A stretch of DNA of 64,000 nt from Psococerastis gibbosa. Lineage: Eukaryota; Arthropoda; Insecta; Psocodea; Psocidae. The stretch is from contig OZ020488.1 of NCBI GenBank assembly GCA_963971405.1, forward strand, positions 3,472,001 through 3,536,000, in the 5' to 3' direction. The notes beneath the pieces are model-generated. The model was not told the DNA's origin. It made no database searches and saw only the letters and a list, made by a program, of their open reading frames with translations. The position numbers and the translations under genes are program-made. How positions within the stretch are numbered: the first letter of the stretch is position 1; each line of letters begins with the position of its first letter. Shown piece by piece: positions 12,980 through 25,639 of the stretch.

Positions 12980-13363
12980 GGCGCCCATTCCATTGACCGG
13001 CTAGGGCTATTTCCAAAAACGGTGACGTGGAAGCAGACATTCAAGACTTAGGTGGCGTTTCCACCGACCTCGCATTGCAGAATGCAAATGGCATTGACGG
13101 AAATTAGAATTTTTCTTTTTATAGAAATCTATTAAAATGTTTGTACTTAACATATCCCATGACGCCATTTTTTAATTTTAGTTTGTGTGTTTGTGATTTT
13201 ACTGTATGATCATTGATCAATTTTAACTATGGCATAGAGGAAAATAAACATTTCCGTCAATTCTGCAATGCGAGGTCGGTGGAAACGCCACCTAAGTCTT
13301 GAATGTCTGCTACCACGTCACCGTTTTTGGAAATAGCCCTAGCCGGTCAATGGAATGGGCACC
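12980..13363. mobile_element. Composite fold-back MITE, copy 2
   Basis: Ends GGCGCCCATTCCATTGACCG and its complement. Arms contain GTGACGTGG and CAGACATTCAAGACTTAGG. The centre has AAAATTAAAAAATGGCGTC in inverse orientation to 16562 and 19939. Target bases have decayed (ATA / CTA). Confidence 0.82.
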
Positions 13364-13514
13364 CTAGCAACATTTAGCACTGCTCTAAGTGCCACTATTA
13401 TTGCCCTTAAGTGGCTATCAGCTGCACCTCCCCAGGCTAGGATACCGTACTGTAAAATATACTACACTATTGCATAGTGTACCTGTCTGATTCCTTCCTT
13501 GTCTATTATATTTC

Positions 13515-13640
13515 TTAGTTGACTGAGGCTCCAAGATACAATTTTAGACGAACCAGTGAAGATGTCGATGAAAGGCTTGGAAATTTGGAATTATGTTTTA
13601 TAGATTAACCACGGTCCACGGGCCGTCAGCCTGAATTCTG
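13515..13640 (+). repeat. Hammerhead-like module, stem deleted
   Basis: GACTGAGGCTCCAAGATACA, then AGTGAAGATGTCGATGAAAG and CCACGGTCCACGGGCCGTCA. It follows the module order but lacks most of stem II. Confidence 0.5.
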
Positions 13641-13669
13641 CAAGTGTGCAAACCTATGTAATTATGAAT

Positions 13670-13800
13670 AGACAACTTTCATATAGGAAAATGCTTGCAC
13701 CCAGCCATCAGATCACTGGCTCAACCGTTGCGCAACCAATCAAAACATTCGAATTTGACGTCCTTTCTTTCTTTACGGAGTTCTTACTAAAGTAGTCCAT
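13670..13800 (+). repeat. Dispersed repeat, two copies (13670, 19420)
   Basis: ACTTTCATATAGGAAAATGC, ATCAGATCACTGGCTCAACC and TTTGACGTCCTTTCTTTCTT correspond to 19420-19530 (ACTTTCATATAGGAAAAAGC, ATCAGATCATTAAAATTATG, TTCGACGTCATTTCTCTGTG). Confidence 0.5.
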
Positions 13801-14329
13801 TGAATACTTAGTCGCAGGGTCCAGATGAATATTTTCGACCAAACCCGACTCCTCCCAGCACGGATTTTCAATAGTTTATATTATGATTTGCAATAAACCA
13901 CTTTTAGCTCCTGGGAAAGTGCCAAATTCCCCCTTAGGCACCCCCCCCCCTCCCCTCTGGCCCCGTCAGTCAACCCTCTCCACTGCCACAAACCTAAAAC
14001 AGAATAAATACACCTTTTCCAAGTTTTCCATCGCTGCCCAAAACAATCCCACAAATCCCCATTTTCACTGCCCCATTTTCAAAATTATTTCCCGTAACAC
14101 TGACACATTTTGCACCTGACAGCATGGGGCAGGAAGGTATGAAGCTGACTAATTGAGGGGGGCAAAGTTTGTGATGAATTTGGGTAAATTTTGATTCTGA
14201 AGGACAGCAGCCAATTAATATGGGGTTGCTGATTCATTGTGGTTGGGCCACCCCTCGCTGCCAGGTATGGCTGGCGAATTCAGCAAACTTTTGTAATTAA
14301 ACGTAACTGCTGAAAAATCGGATTTGCGG

Positions 14330-14660
14330 TTGATTTCGAGGGGTCGTTGCTTGGTGAATTGGAACTACAGGCCTTTTTCTAAATGTGCTGTGGAAATCCG
14401 TATATATTGTAAAAAGACATTAGCAACGCTAGTTGACAGTACAGCGATTCGCGCCTCGCTTACCCTAGGCGAAGAAGCTGAAGCAGTAAAATCCGGGATG
14501 ATAGGACTTGAACAATCTGAAAGCGTACTTCCAAACGTTTCAGCAACATTCATCGAGATGACTGGAGGAGTGTTGTCGAGCAGGCCAAAGCTCATCAAGG
14601 GCTGTAGAGCCAGAAGTAGAAGAAGAAAAGAAGAATCCTTTCATTCGTCATATAAGAAAT
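14330..14660 (-). repeat. Decayed module relative with adjoining repeat tail
   Basis: AAAATCCGGGATGATAGGAC and CGTACTTCCAAACGTTTCAG match the module on the minus strand. The tail CATCAAGGGCTGTAGAGCCAG resembles 26157-26190 (CATCAAGAGCTGTAAAACCAG). An open frame of 114 codons here is accidental. Confidence 0.45.
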
Positions 14661-14984
14661 TTTCTTAGTCTATAATACAGGCAAGATATAAGACAATAAT
14701 TATTCAATATAACAGAAAGGTATATAATAGCCTATTTTGAAATCTAGCCGAATATTGGGGGATCCCCATCCCTATCTCCCATTGTATATTACCTCAATTT
14801 ACAATTTCCCCTTTGATAAGTTTGTGAGGGGAATATACAATACAGTATTCGCATCTTTCCCCTGCAGCTATTCGGGTTGAATTATAGACGGAGTAAACAC
14901 TGACTCTGACATGAGATATATAGGTACCTATAAGGTAGCACGGCTCCGGGCTATTATGGGGTTGGTCCCTGCACCCTTTATAAT

Positions 14985-14987
14985 AAC

Positions 14988-15023
<36 letters not shown>

Positions 15024-15055
15024 GGTAATATAATAATAATAATAAAAATAAAGGT
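14985..15055 (+). repeat. (AAT)n microsatellite
   Basis: Runs of AAT with AAAGGT interruptions. A second AAT run is at 49786-49815. Confidence 0.8.
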
Positions 15056-15109
15056 ATTATATTTACGGGGGGAGACTTAAGACTAGAAAATCTTTTTCTC
15101 TCAAGGGGT

Positions 15110-15335
15110 TAGAGGTTATTTCTTTAAAGGACCTTTTATGGACCCATAGGTCCCTTGTCCAGAGCCAACGACCCCATGGATTTCGGACATTATTTGTATT
15201 GTTTGCGTATGAATTGTTGCCCATTGGCAAACTAGTTCTCGATGTCAACCTACACCGGCTACAAGCGATAATGGACAAGCTGAGACAAGCTTACCATTAA
15301 AGCAATGAAACAGGCGAAAGCATGACTTAACCAAG
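15110..15335 (+). repeat. Repeat B copy
   Basis: Typical blocks: TTTTATGGACCCATAGGTCC, GACCCCATGGATTTCGGAC, ACATTATTTGTATTG, CCTACACCGGCTACAAGCGA and TGGACAAGCTGAGACAAGCT. Class unknown; no frame is conserved between copies. Confidence 0.7.
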
Positions 15336-16009
15336 TAGCCTACAGATACGAGTCCTTTTTCTGTCTAACCCACGTCCAAAAACCAATAAAATGTCCAAAA
15401 TACATTACATAGTTAACTAAACAAAAAGCAACAGTTAGCTTACGTTAAATAATCTTATTCTAAACATATTTTTAAAAAGACCTGTAGACATAACATATCA
15501 TATCTTCTAAACTAAGTGCATGCAGGGAACAATTGAAATTTATTCATTTGTTCTGATTTCTTTAGTTAAAAGGGAAAAGAGGGTTTTGGGAAATATGAAG
15601 GAAAGTGGACTGTTGAAGCAGTAGAATCACGGGCTGCCGGGCCGTGGTCTTACTGCAATTTTTATTAATATAATAAATTAGCCGTGATTGTCGTAATTGA
15701 CATAAAATGAAGCATAATCATGGTTAGTTATTTAGATAGAACAAATCAGCCGAGAGCAAATGCCTACGGAGACACAAAGGATTTCCCGTGTTGGGCCCCC
15801 TAACCCCCCCCAATTTCTGCAACCTAAATTAAAAATTAAAACTAAATTAAATTTAACATATAAAAAAGAATTATTGTAAAAACTAAAAACTACTTTATAA
15901 GTTATAACTAAGTCATTCAATGTTAAAGCTGCCAATATATATATATATATAAATATATATATATATTCACATTACAATTGAATTGTTATCGCTGGGCTTT
16001 AAAAGGAAA

Positions 16010-16110
16010 AACTGAAAGCAAACTTCCAAACGTTTCGTCAACATCTGCGGCCGACATCTTCAGTGCCACTACGCACACAGGTCGAAGGAGCGCACGGTGT
16101 CGTATGATTC
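16010..16110 (-). repeat. Hammerhead-like module, minus strand
   Basis: The minus strand reads CACTGAAGATGTCGGCCGCA then GATGTTGACGAAACGTTTGG. Stem II pairs GTCGGC with GTTGAC through G.U pairs. Confidence 0.55.
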
Positions 16111-16561
16111 CTCAGAATAAGAAGTCAGGGTGAATCTGAGGTACCATATAACATTTGCTATATATGATATATGGTAAAACTCGAAAAAGGAACTTTCCAT
16201 ACAAATGAGAAGACAGAGTTGATCTATACAATATACCTAGATATAATACTAATCCACTAGGCTCACATTGTCAGCGTTCGTCAGCAAGTTCGACACACCA
16301 GGGCCGAAGAAGGTCAAGCCACCCAGAGGCGTATCACTGCCATCAGGGACGCCGACTAGGGGGGGGGGGGGGGCGGCACGGTCCACCTTGCCCCCGCCGA
16401 CTAGTTTCTGGAACCCCCCCCCCCAGAAGCAAAGAGCCCTTAGTGCAGTTTATTTATTTGTCTCCCTTAATATTTGTCGAACTGCAGGACTGAGCACTCG
16501 TTCTCCGCTCTCCGCCGCCTAACGAGTATCATGCGATCACGCGTAGACGCAGAGAGACTAA

Positions 16562-16944
16562 GGTGCCCATTCCATTGACCGGCTAGGGCTATTTCCAAAA
16601 ACGGTGACGTGGTAGCAGACATTCAAGACTTAGGTGGCGTTCCACCGACCTCGCTTTGCAGAATTGACGGAATTGTTTATTTTCCTCTATGCCATAGTTA
16701 AAATTGATCAATGATCATACAGTAAAATCACAAACACACAAACTAAAATTAAAAAATGGCGTCATGGGATATGTTAAGTACAAACATTTTAATAGATTTC
16801 TATAAAAAGAATAATTCTAATTTCCGTCAATGTCATTTGCATTCTGCAATGCGAGATCGGTGGAAACGCAACCTAAGTCTTGAATGTCTGCTACCACGTC
16901 ACTGTTTTTGGAAATAGCCCTAGCTGGTCAATGGAATGGGCGCC
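16562..16944. mobile_element. Composite fold-back MITE, copy 3
   Basis: Ends GGTGCCCATTCCATTG and CAATGGAATGGGCGCC, flanked by TAA / TTA. Same nested layout as the copies at 10921, 12980 and 19939. Confidence 0.82.
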
Positions 16945-18499
16945 TTAATGCCATGGCAATCATGAGCATTCACAATGAAGAGGACAAAACCTTGATATAA
17001 AGGCTTTATTCAATAATTTTATAGAAAGAGCGAGTGTACGTCGGTCAACGTTTTCTGCATTATAGTTATTTTAATCATTTACCAATGCATTTTCTTAATA
17101 CTTTCCTGAATACCCAACTCTTGCCCCCCCCCCCCCAGAATTTTTAAAACTCGGCGTCCCTGACTGCCATCGGCGTACACTTCAGTCTTCATGCCAATAT
17201 GAGTATCACATATTTTTTATTTAAATTAATTCATGCTAGGAACTTAAATAACAACAAAGGCAAAGCTTTTAAGGGGAATGCCCTGCTCAGCTGTTATGAA
17301 CACCAGTAGGCTTACTATGGCATTTCAGGAAAAACATGTTATCAGGGAATAATACTAAATTATTCTAAAGAAAGATCAATGACTGTGAATGTGCTAATGG
17401 GAGAATAAATTAATTTGACATATTTCTCTACAGAGATTAATTGTTGGATAGGTATGCTTAACCGTTATGTACAATTTACTTACAGTAGTAACTACATGAC
17501 AAAAACAACGTTTCTTCTGCTGGAAGAAGACAATTTTAACACCAGTACCGTATTAAAATGGTTTAAATAATTAAACGTCAGCAGAGGAAGATCCTTATCT
17601 ACTTAACCTGGAGACCTACAATTTACCCACACATCAAAAGCCCTGAAAAAAAGCGAAGAAACTGATTAAGCGACAATGGGAGGGAGGAAAAGCCTTATAA
17701 GTGTAAAAAAAATATCCCATGCAATATCAATCTTAGAGTGGTACAAAATATCAGAACAAAGAAAAGAAAGTTTTCTGAGCATTTCGATAAATAGTATATA
17801 CCTCTTTCTAACACAGATTGGCCACTATTATTGAATTTGATTTGTACAAAAAACGATGGTGTGGTAGTCCCGAGGAGAGAGTTTAAGAACTGTGGCCAAT
17901 TGGGGTTACTGAAGGCCGCATGTCATATATCGAAATGTAAAGGAACTGCTATTTTTGGTGTCTCTACGAACGATATTTGCTCTTAAGAAAAACGTTCTCA
18001 TCTTGAAAATCTTGAATGAATCTCCAGTAGATGTCTGCGTGGGATGCGTCCAAGAGGAAACTGAGCGGACACTAACAAGAAGATGTAAGCTGCTCATCAG
18101 ATAATGTTCGCTGACCTGGAACGGGAGGCACTTCCAAATAACAGGTCGACAACAAGTCAGCCATTTTAAATTCAGCGTTATCGCACTATAATAACAACAG
18201 AAGAGTAGTTAATATGCGGAATTTATAGTCATTCCACTATTTTCATAACTATAAAGAGAGAGTATTTTCACGTCAGTGCATTTTAATCAGGGACTTTCAC
18301 TGTTGATTACCAGAGCCCCGGTACACACGGACAATAGCAAATTTGTCCTTCTTCCTTAGACGTCTCTTCTATCGAAGATTGGCGTTCATCAAGGGAATTT
18401 CGACCTAGGTGACTGCTGCTCTGATAAGGGAAGTCGTGCTCTTGCCAAACCACTGCCTCAGGTGTAATAGAATATTCTTCTTCCATTGAAGAAGAGAGA

Positions 18500-18665
18500 C
18501 AGCTTCTACCTCACATAATCAGTAGAAGAACGAAATGTGCAGGGCATTTGTTAAGACCCGAAAATCTGGGACACACCATCATTGAAGGCACAGTGGAAGG
18601 AACCACCCGTAGAGGACGGCTGAAGAAGGAATTTGCGGACCAACTAAAGGAGGAGCCCTAATGTA
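18500..18665 (+). pseudogene. LINE RT 3' relic
   Basis: Reads CAGHLLRPENLGHTIIEGTV then EGTTRRGRLKKEFADQLKEE before a stop, the GH...II.G...G.R.RGR segment of a non-LTR element. It is preceded by a repeat (CGAAGATTGGCGTTCATCAA) also at 29213 and 47740. Confidence 0.55.
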
Positions 18666-18799
18666 CCTAGAACTTAAAAGGAAAGCACCGAGAGAACTGG
18701 AGGGGAATTAGTCTAAGATCCGAAGTAAGATCGACCTTCACCGATCTGGTTATTGGATGAAAATGCTATAATCAATTTAGTAGGCTAAAGATCATAAAA

Positions 18800-19130
18800 A
18801 TAATGGGTTGCCTGGAAAAATCCTGGCCATTAATTAATTCAAAATTCAAAAATCACTTTTTTGTCGAATTTTCACTGTTGCGTTTATCGAAAAATTTTTA
18901 CACTAGCCATAACTACTAAGTCTATAGAGTATGAAAACGTAGGGTTGCCTATATTTTTCTTGGCCATACATAGGGTTGCCAAGGTTTAAACAGGTACTAA
19001 AAATATATGTATCTTCACCTACTTGTTTATTGGATGAATGAAACGTAGAACTAAGCGCCGTTTTATTGCGAATGCGATGATGTAGGGTTGCCTGCAAAAA
19101 TCCTGGCCAGAATGAGGGTTGCCGAATTTA
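18800..19130 (+). repeat. Degenerate array of AGGGTTGCC units
   Basis: GGGTTGCCTGGAAAAATCCT (18804), AGGGTTGCCTATATTTTTCT (18942), AGGGTTGCCAAGG (18971), AGGGTTGCCTGCAAAAATCC (19084) and AGGGTTGCCG (19115), several followed by TGGCCA. Spacing of about 140 nt suggests decayed tandem duplication. Confidence 0.5.
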
Positions 19131-19938
19131 AAAAAATGAAATTTTAATGCGAAGGTGACCGTATGACAAAGAGATCCGAGAATATGTCTCGTGTGATAGA
19201 CGAAGACCCAGTTGTCTAGCTGCTGGTGGCTCAATTCCTGGAAGTAATTAATAAATATCACTCATGAATTTTTAATATGTTAGTATTTATATTAATAAGC
19301 ATACCGCAATTTATATATATTGAAATTCAGATAGCCTAGGCTATTTAGTAGCTGCGTACGACTAAAAGCTTGCTTGAAAAATGTAAAAAATCAAGTCAAT
19401 TTTTTTTTTTTCTAAAACCAACTTTCATATAGGAAAAAGCTTGCGTCCAACCAATCAGATCATTAAAATTATGGGCTCAACGAATCAAAAATTGGGTTTC
19501 GACGTCATTTCTCTGTGGATTCCTAAACGAAATTTACTTATTTTAAACACAACGTTAGTTTACTACAATAATAAAGGAAAATGTCTACAGAATGTTAGAA
19601 GGTATATTTAATAAGAATATGGTGAACAGTAAGAGAAACATTAATTTAAAAGAGGAATAAAATGTAGCCTATATTTAAAGAAATTTTAATAATATTCAAA
19701 TTAGCAAAGGAAAACGTTTTCAATGCAATTATTTCGTCAGGGAAACCTCTTGAGCTCACAAAGGAAACCTTATAGGCTAAATTAAATATATATTTTTGTA
19801 ACTATGTCATGTGGAAACAAGACTAATTTAACCTTTTTGCTTTTACCTTCCATTGCCAGTAGCCCTAGCACAGACATAGAAGGCTAACTTACCGAGGGCT
19901 TAGTGTTTTTTCTTAGATTTATGAGGAAGCTGCTATTA

Positions 19939-20312
19939 GGCGCCCATTCCACCGACCGGCTAGGGCTATTTACAAAAACAGTGACGTGGTAGCAGACATT
20001 CAAGACTTAGGTGGGGTTTCCACCGACCTCGCATTGCAGAATTGATGTTTATTTTCCTCTATGCCATAGTTAAAATTGATCAATGATCATACAGTAAAAT
20101 CACAAACAAACTAAAATTAAAAAATGGCGTCATGGGATATGTTAAGTACAAACATTTTAATAGATTTCTATAAAAAGAAAAATTCTAATTTCCGTCAATG
20201 CCATTTGCATTCTGCAATGCGAGGTCGGTGGAAACGCCACCTAAGTCTTGAATTTCTGCTACCACGTCACCGTTTTTGTAAATAGCCCTAGCCGGTCGGT
20301 GGAATGGGCGCC
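19939..20312. mobile_element. Composite fold-back MITE, copy 4
   Basis: Ends GGCGCCCATTCCACCGACCG and its complement, with a perfect TTA duplication. The two arms agree closely over more than 100 nt, so a transcript would fold into a long hairpin. Confidence 0.84.
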
Positions 20313-20544
20313 TTATATAAAGCTATAAATCGCGATCTTCCCCTTTACTAAGATGGCACTTGTCAAAAAATATAACAAGTGTGGAGCCAACAAGCTTTCT
20401 GTTAAATTCCTAGTCTGAACTATTATTCTACCGTCAGTGACGTGCGAAGATCAAGCGAATAGGGTGCCGTCTTCGTGAGGTTGCCAAAAAGCGGGAAATT
20501 TAATAATTTAATCAATAAATATAAACAAATATTGAACTTTTTGT

Positions 20545-20728
20545 TCTACTACTAAGGCTAACAAGCGGAGTTAGGGCTGTAAGGCCCTCTATTACCCTCA
20601 ACTAGGAAAGCCTGGGACCGCCTGCTTTTCATGACCTCCGAAGCATGTTCAGAAAATGTAGTAAGTGTGGGGCTCGAACCAACAAACCTTTCCTGTGAAA
20701 GTTGTACCACTGCTCTACATGTCCTTAA
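20545..20728 (-). repeat. tRNA-derived SINE, copy 4
   Basis: The minus strand holds GGACATGTAGAGCAGTGGTA, GGTTCGAGCCCCACAC and GCAGGCGGTCCCAGGC. Confidence 0.75.
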
Positions 20729-21849
20729 TAACATTTGCGCAATACATAGAAACCTTCTTGCGATTAATAATGATGGAAGATTAAATTTCTAATCAAGCCA
20801 TATTTACAAATTAAGAATAACTTTTCTGGAAGACTGGATTGTTCCCTACTAATGCAATAGTTCTCTCTTGCAAAATTTTGAAAAGTCATTATGCTATAAA
20901 GACACCGCAACAGCCTACCAACCTAGCGAACTCTTACTTCACCTCGAACTCAAAAATTGCTTTGCACGCCGCTGTATACAGTAAAGAAGCTATAGGGAAG
21001 GCTATATTCTGAGGCTAATTTTATTAAATTTGAATGTGCCATATCTAGTCATAGAGAGCTTACTCCTTGCTTCTACTTGTACGTGAATGCTGAAGTTGCT
21101 TACGTGCAAAACCACTAGGTGTATGAATAATAATGAATTCACATATCGTATAAAATTAACATGTATGGAAGCTTATGAATATTTATGTCATGTCTAGGAT
21201 GATATATTATCATTGTTTCCGTTTTCTCCAGCTCTTTATGGATCAACAGATTTGATATACCGTACACCACAGGTATATAAATGGGTATAATAGGTATCTC
21301 TACCTTGCTTTAAAGGAAAATGAAAGAAAGAAAATTGTTTTCCATATGGGTGAATTTTTTTTTTTTTTTTTAAAGCGCGGGTCCCTGTTGGGAATTTGCG
21401 CTAGGAAATTGGGAATGTTTACCGATTATTTAGTGGTAGAGAGTTATCCGTTCTGTTGTGTAAGTAGTGGGGAGGGGGGGGGGTGGTTAAATGTTGAAGA
21501 AGAGACCGGTGGCTCTTAGGAATTGAATGATATTATTTGTGGCTGTTATTATCAATCCATTTTCTTCATTGAATTATTACTGTTTCCGTTTTCTCCGGCT
21601 CTTTATGGACCAACATATTTGATGTAATATTGTACAGCAATTCCAATTGTTAAGCCTTAAAGTATTTTCCCGCCATTAGCGATTTAAAATTAGTCTAGCT
21701 AAACTGTGAAGAGATTGTTTTCAAGTTGGTGGCTTGGCATAATTTACTTTTGTTTGTGTTGACTTCGAGTAAGAATTAACTTTAATTATTCTTTCACTGT
21801 AATTAAAATGTCTTCTTCTCTTTCAATTAAGTTAAATACGTGTTTAAAA

Positions 21850-22080
21850 CCAATCGTTCTATATGGTATGAAAGGATGGACGTTGGCCCAATTGCTATGC
21901 AGAACAGAATTATTGCATTTAAAATGTGGATATATTGTATAATGCTACTAGACGAATCCTGCGCACATCTTGGAGAGAATGTGCCCCTAATGCTGAGGTC
22001 TTGAGACGAATGAATACAGAAGCCGAGTTGCTGCTGACGGTTAAAAAACGGAAACTTACATACTTGTGATGAAGACCGAA
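21850..22080 (+). pseudogene. LINE RT relic
   Basis: The clearest copy: PIVLYGMKGWT, then NATRRILRTSWRECAPNAEV and LRRMNTEAELLLTVKKRKLT YL, in two frames. It is followed by the REPKYRLFF-like block. No start or complete RT domain. Confidence 0.68.
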
Positions 22081-22084
22081 AAGT

Positions 22085-23780
22085 ATCGCCTTTTTTTTAA
22101 CCATGGGGCCACCCTTCTTCTTTTCAGTAGCTGGTGGACGGGTGGAGCCAGAAATTCAAAAATATATATTTGGCGGGAAGTAAATGACCCATTTCTGCTA
22201 TACAGAGCTCTAATCTGAGACGGTTGTTCAGCAGCTTCGCTATGGCAAGGCCGGACCACAGCAAAATAGGACTTAGGTACGATGATTCAGCTACCTGAGT
22301 TATGAAAAGTCTCGATTTCCAACAAAATCACAACCCTTGTCTAAGGAAACATTAATAGTAATACTCAAAAGGGTGCGTTATAGGCCACAAGGCTTAGGTA
22401 ACGTAAACACACGAGAAAATACGGTACTAAAAAATCAACTTCAAATCCAATTTCTGATCGTATTCAAGCAGAAACTCATTTATTTTGATTTTCAACTTAA
22501 ACCCCAGACATTTCAACGGTAACCAACATTATTAGATTCCATTACTCAAACCCAAATTTTACTCCAATTCTCTGTCAAAAACAAACTTAAAAGCCCGCGA
22601 AACTTCAAAAAGGTCAGACTAATAAAAAATTGCACAACTCCATCCGGAGCGTCAGTTGCATTGAGTCGCATTGAAAACGAGATTAATGATACAAAATTAG
22701 ATTCTCTCGTATAAATTGACTTCGTCTTAAGCCACTGAAGCGAATTAGAGGTTTCTTCTGGCTAGCATATTTCTTAACGGCGAAAACTGTTCTGTGCTGA
22801 TTCTGTTTGGAACATTCTAATTGGAAAAGTTTCATTTTTTCCAATTCTAGGATGCTGTAGTCTACCTACTTATGTATCTTCAGTCATGAACCCTGATGCC
22901 CCAAATGCTTCTACAACCTTTTAGCTGATCGGTGGCATATATCCGTGGGTGTCAGTGGCAGACAGGCAGACAGGCAGTGGTCAAGGGGACCATGACCCCC
23001 CCACCCAAATAAAAAGCTGTGTCCACCACTGCTGAGAGCCCGAGTAACAGTTGCCATACTGTGGTCAGCAGATAACTAAGCTACCTGGTCACATGTTATA
23101 GACAATTGAAATTTCCTATGAAAATTGATTTTTACGCCCATAAGGTTTTTCCCCTCCGATTGCCGAGGCCGAGTACGGTAAGCTTTATCATAGCGAAGCT
23201 ACTCTACAATCGTCAGCTCCCCTCAGACCAGCGCTTTCTGACTGGTTTGGACAACGTCTACACGGTAGCCCAAAGTTTAATTGGATTGTATTTTGTTACA
23301 TAAAAAAAAACGAATAGTCGTTACTTTGACGTTTTCAGCAATCGAAATGAGAGAAATTTTTGTATCCGAGGCAAACTACCCCATGTATGAAATATTACAA
23401 TCCATTTATGTAACATTGCAGGCATCCGTCATGTTTTTTTTTCATTTGATTACGATTTAATAGCGTAACATAGATTAATGTGCGCATCTGACTACGGAGA
23501 GAGGGGACGGAGGGTAGTTATGAAAAAAGGCGGCTACATGCTGTATAAACTATTTTTTCATTACACTGCCGATGCCCAGCTCCGCATGGAGAATATAAGA
23601 GTATATTGCGTAAGGGAGCCAAGTGAATCGGATGGGGCGAAGCGAATCACGCGTGAATTTTTTTTAAATTTGTCGCGTTTGCGGAGTTGTGACAATATTT
23701 CATATCGTTTTGTTCGCATATTGATATTGTTTGGTATTTAAGGCTACCATTTTATTTTTATTTTGGTATGCATTATCATA
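22085..23780. other. Stretch without a recognised gene
   Basis: Only accidental frames. About 22975-23031 (CAGTGGTCAAGGGGACC ... CCACCACTG) may be a tiny hAT remnant, but no 8-nt duplication is visible. Confidence 0.4.
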
Positions 23781-23785
23781 TAAGT

Positions 23786-24010
23786 AGTCAGAATGGCGTA
23801 GAGGTAACGACTCGGACTATCATCCAGAAGGTGACTGGTTCGAGTCCCACCCGAATGCCAAAATTTTCTAGTGGTACAATTATTTATCTTCTGACTACCA
23901 TGCTTCGGAGGGCATGTAAAGCAGGCGGTCCCGGCAGTCTTCCCTGACTGTCGATAGGTTAAACAGGAGGCTGTTGATGCAACCTGAAAACTCCTGTACC
24001 ACGGGTAGTA
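23786..24010 (+). repeat. tRNA-derived SINE, copy 1
   Basis: The head has an A-box-like GGCGTAGAGGTAACGACTC and a B box GGTTCGAGTCCCA, spaced as in tRNA. It is followed by a non-tRNA body with TGCTTCGGAGGGCATGTAAA and GCAGGCGGTCCCGG. The cloverleaf is not intact, so it is a SINE and not a tRNA gene. Confidence 0.75.
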
Positions 24011-25439
24011 CCACCCCGACACGAATTTACTTTACTATATAAGTTGGCAAGTAATTAATATTATTTTTCAACTTATAAATTTCTGATATAAGAAATTTAA
24101 AAGTTTAAACCTGTGTGGAGCATTAAATTAGGCTTCTATATAACTGATATATTTTTATTTTGGTTACCAAAACATTTAGGTAGGTAAGCGAAAAATAAAT
24201 TAAGTGGAAACATTAGTATTGTTTCGCTGAGGAATTTTGAATAATTTTTCGTCACCCCATATGGCGGAGTGAATCAGGCTTGTGACACCCATAATTGTCT
24301 TAATAATTATTATCATAACTAATTTTCAGTACTATTTTATATTTAAATTAAAAGCTAAGGATGATGACTGATATTATTTGGGGGTTGTTACTGATGTCTT
24401 ATTACTTATGTCTTATGGTAAATTTTTTAAGGAAGAGGAAGAGAGCAAAATGTATGTTTTTCCAGACATAACGGATTGTCAGGAGGTTAGCCCCTGCTAT
24501 GTGGTAAAAAAGGTAAAATATGCGGCGTGGCTGTTTCGAACTGAAAAAAAAAATCGTTCATTATTGAGTAGCCCAAAAAAAAAATTTAGTTCGAAGTTAA
24601 TGGTTTTACTATTTATTTTAATGTCATAACATTTCATTAGCATTAATAGCGGTGATAAACTGGAGTAGAAGTGAAGAAATAGCCATAACGCAAGATAGAA
24701 CTAATTAAGTCAGCATAGTATTATTTGCTTATTTGCTGCGCAGGCAGCTACGTCGTCTGTGTATGCGGAAACGACTAAATTTTGATAGGTTGGCAATTCA
24801 GTGCAAAAATAATTCGATTCCCTACACCCCAGGGCAGGCTGAAGAGAATCAGACTGCGATTTTAAGGTGTGATTCATGGGGCGAAGCGAATCACGGTTCA
24901 CTGGGTCATAAATTATTTGTTATTATTGATAACGTCTAATTTGTAATTTATAACAGGACTAAGTGAATGAATGATTAAGCTTTGCTCTCTGTGAGTCAGC
25001 GAGTAAAGTTCATATTTTAAAAACCTTAAATATTTAGAAAACCGTCAAAACTGATTCACGTCGCCCTGTTTTACGTATGTATAATAACTATAGTATATAG
25101 GGCCTATTTATACAACACAGTATAACTAAAATAAATTTTATATATTGTATACTATTCTATTCTATCTAATATAAATATTTTGATCCGCAACCTCTTTATG
25201 TGACGAAAACTTCGCAAAATTGGGCGGAGTAACATAATATTAGGAGGTGATGAATTGTATGTCTGTGCCATAATAAATAGAGAGATGGCGTGGCGTCGCA
25301 CTTATTGACCTCATCTACTGATATACTAATGCATCTATCTAGAACAGTATAGAACCAGATAGCACGCAACCATCTAGCGCCACTATCTTGTTAATTGGCA
25401 ATGGCCTTAGTGTTGCGGTTGTCCGCTACGTGTCTCTGG

Positions 25440-25600
25440 TGTCGGGTCCCTGTTCATATCGCTTACACTTATCCTTTTCTTCTTCTTCAAACCATTGCAG
25501 TTGCTCGTTCTCCATTCTGCTCTCTATGGAATCCACTTGCAGGTCTTGTCTGATGCGGTCATTTCGGATTCGGTCCCAGCTTGTTCGGCCCGTATTAAAT
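25440..25600 (-). pseudogene. LINE RT relic just upstream of channel exon 1
   Basis: The minus strand reads WDRIRNDRIRQDLQVDSIES then RMENEQLQWFEE, a standard WKDRIRNE.IR..L.V..I..K....L.WFGH segment of non-LTR RT. It is antisense to the channel gene and about 40 nt from its exon. Confidence 0.65.
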
Positions 25601-25639
25601 CAGCTACATGTCTACACGTAACGTTTTCTCTTATTTCAG

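Noticed and set aside
23786..23870. tRNA gene
   Set aside because: A and B boxes are present, but the acceptor and anticodon stems do not close and the same head occurs with a constant SINE body.
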